A DNA stretch of 6,358 nucleotides from Alphaproteobacteria bacterium (GTDB taxonomy: Bacteria > Pseudomonadota > Alphaproteobacteria > RS24): positions 1 to 6,358 of the forward strand of contig JAKMCZ010000237.1 of NCBI GenBank assembly GCA_022428185.1, given 5' to 3'. Under the pieces are notes generated by a model. It was not told the DNA's origin and ran no database searches. It saw nothing but the letters and a program-made list of their open reading frames with translations. The position numbers were made by a program, and so were the translations under genes. Shown piece after piece: positions 5,650-6,358 of this stretch (within the stretch, counting starts at the first letter, position 1; each line of letters begins with the position of its first letter).

Positions 5650-6117
5650 ATGACAGCCGAGAATAGCAATACCGATTATATGCAAATCGCGCTCGATGAA
5701 GCCGCCGCCGCCGCCAGAGCTGACGAAGTGCCGGTCGGCGCGGTGCTGGTAAGCGCAACCGGAGAGGTGCTGGCGCGCGCGCATAATCAGATGCGGCGCA
5801 TAAAAGACCCGACCGCCCATGCCGAAATTCTGGTTATTCGCGCCGCGTGTGAAAAGCTGGGCAATGAACGCCTTACCGATTGCAGCCTTTATGTGACGCT
5901 TGAACCGTGCCCGATGTGTGCCGGTGCGATTGCCGAAGCGCGGCTGGCAAAACTGTTTTACGGCGCATCTGACATTAAGGGCGGCGCGGTAGATAACGGC
6001 GTCGCGCTGTTTCATCAAAAAAGCTGCCACCACGCACCCGACATTATTGGCGGTTTGCGCGAACGCGAATGTGCCGACCTGCTAAAAGGGTTTTTTGCCC
6101 TGCGTCGAAATGGTTAG
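5650..6117 (+). CDS. tadA: tRNA-specific adenosine deaminase
   Basis: TadA deaminates adenosine 34 in the anticodon of tRNA-Arg(ACG) to inosine, allowing one tRNA to read three Arg codons; the gene is normally essential. The product has 155 residues, usual for bacteria. It shows VPVGAVLV (27-34), the zinc-ligand and proton-shuttle motif HAE (His57, Glu59) and LEPCPMCAGA (84-93) with the two zinc cysteines Cys87 and Cys90. It ends with the family's C-terminal helix (ECADLLKGFFALRR). The start is not firm: ATG 5650 gives a normal length, ATG 5617 would add 11 basic residues, and ATG 5680 would remove 10. None has a strong ribosome binding site. The gene is divergent from rluB and followed by a terminator-like hairpin. 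Confidence 0.94.
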   Translation: MTAENSNTDYMQIALDEAAAAARADEVPVGAVLVSATGEVLARAHNQMRRIKDPTAHAEILVIRAACEKLGNERLTDCSLYVTLEPCPMCAGAIAEARLAKLFYGASDIKGGAVDNGVALFHQKSCHHAPDIIGGLRERECADLLKGFFALRRNG

Positions 6118-6135
6118 GCGATAATCGCTTTTTTT
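6116..6135 (+). terminator. Short intrinsic terminator overlapping the tadA stop codon
   Basis: GCGA-TAA-TCGC (6118-6128) forms a small stem, extendable by a G-T and an A-T pair into the tadA stop codon, and is followed by seven T residues (6129-6135). The stem is short, so efficiency may be low, but position and T-run fit an intrinsic terminator for tadA. Confidence 0.5.
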
Positions 6136-6191
6136 ACTTGGCACTGGGCATGCCATTTCATAATGTTTTGGCAATCGAGAGGGAGACCAAA

Positions 6192-6358
6192 ATGATTTTC
6201 GAACATAATGACCGCACGAAAGAACTAATCGCCCGCGTCGAAGCCTTTATGGACGCGCATATTCACCCGAATGAAGCCACCTATGCTGAGCAAATGGACG
6301 CGTTTCGGGCCGATGGCAATCCCTGGCAAGTGCCCGCCATTTTGGAAGAGTTGAAAGA
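6192..6358 (+). CDS. Acyl-CoA dehydrogenase, ACAD10/11-like, N-terminal part (runs off the right edge)
   Basis: This is the first 55 codons of a FAD-dependent acyl-CoA dehydrogenase, which introduces a double bond between C2 and C3 of an acyl-CoA. The visible part is the start of the N-terminal helical domain: RTKELIARVEAFMDAHIHP (residues 8-26), then NEATYAEQ (27-34), and the NPWQVPAILEELK block (43-55) that marks the ACAD10/11-like subgroup rather than short-chain or glutaryl-CoA enzymes. ATG at 6192 is supported by GAGGGAG 6 nt upstream, a site much like that of the kinase gene at 1770. The catalytic Glu and FAD-contact residues lie outside the window. It follows tadA after 74 bp with a weak terminator between. 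The ACAD family call is firm; the subgroup call rests on a short stretch. Confidence 0.82.
   Translation, partial: MIFEHNDRTKELIARVEAFMDAHIHPNEATYAEQMDAFRADGNPWQVPAILEELK

Noticed and set aside
4802..5653. Long open frame (283 codons) on the plus strand
   Set aside because: It is antisense to rluB, which has clear S4 and pseudouridine synthase motifs; the antisense product has no recognisable features.

Overview
The window looks like a chromosomal segment of an alphaproteobacterium. It has moderate GC content, no phage or plasmid genes, and proteins whose motifs (XseA, PurD, RluB, RsmD, TadA, an ACAD10/11-type kinase and acyl-CoA dehydrogenase) read like alphaproteobacterial versions. This taxonomic call comes from motif recognition and gene context, not from a database search.

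Layout, left to right. The start of xseA (exonuclease VII large subunit) runs leftward off the edge. It is divergent from purD (glycinamide ribonucleotide synthetase), which is followed 45 bp later by an APH-fold kinase of the kind fused to or paired with ACAD10/11 acyl-CoA dehydrogenases. Next comes about 590 bp without a convincing gene. This stretch holds a 102-bp tandem repeat (two full copies plus a 24-bp third), then a series of strong inverted repeats. A small membrane-protein gene with a SANT/Myb-like C-terminal half follows. It converges on a leftward cluster rluB > rsmD > a small coiled-coil, tail-anchored protein, and the two convergent genes share a TTAA at their stop codons. tadA (tRNA adenosine deaminase) diverges from rluB. 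After a short terminator-like hairpin, the window ends in the first 55 codons of an acyl-CoA dehydrogenase.

Functionally, most of the window is housekeeping: DNA repair (xseA), purine synthesis (purD), and RNA modification (rluB and rsmD on rRNA, tadA on tRNA). The kinase and the terminal acyl-CoA dehydrogenase look like the two halves of an ACAD10/11-type system. They are encoded on the same strand but separated by about 3.3 kb.

I see no clearly new multi-gene system. The points most worth a second look are the structured 102-bp tandem repeat, which carries one compensatory base-pair change, the split kinase/dehydrogenase pair, and the two small uncharacterised membrane proteins that meet tail to tail.
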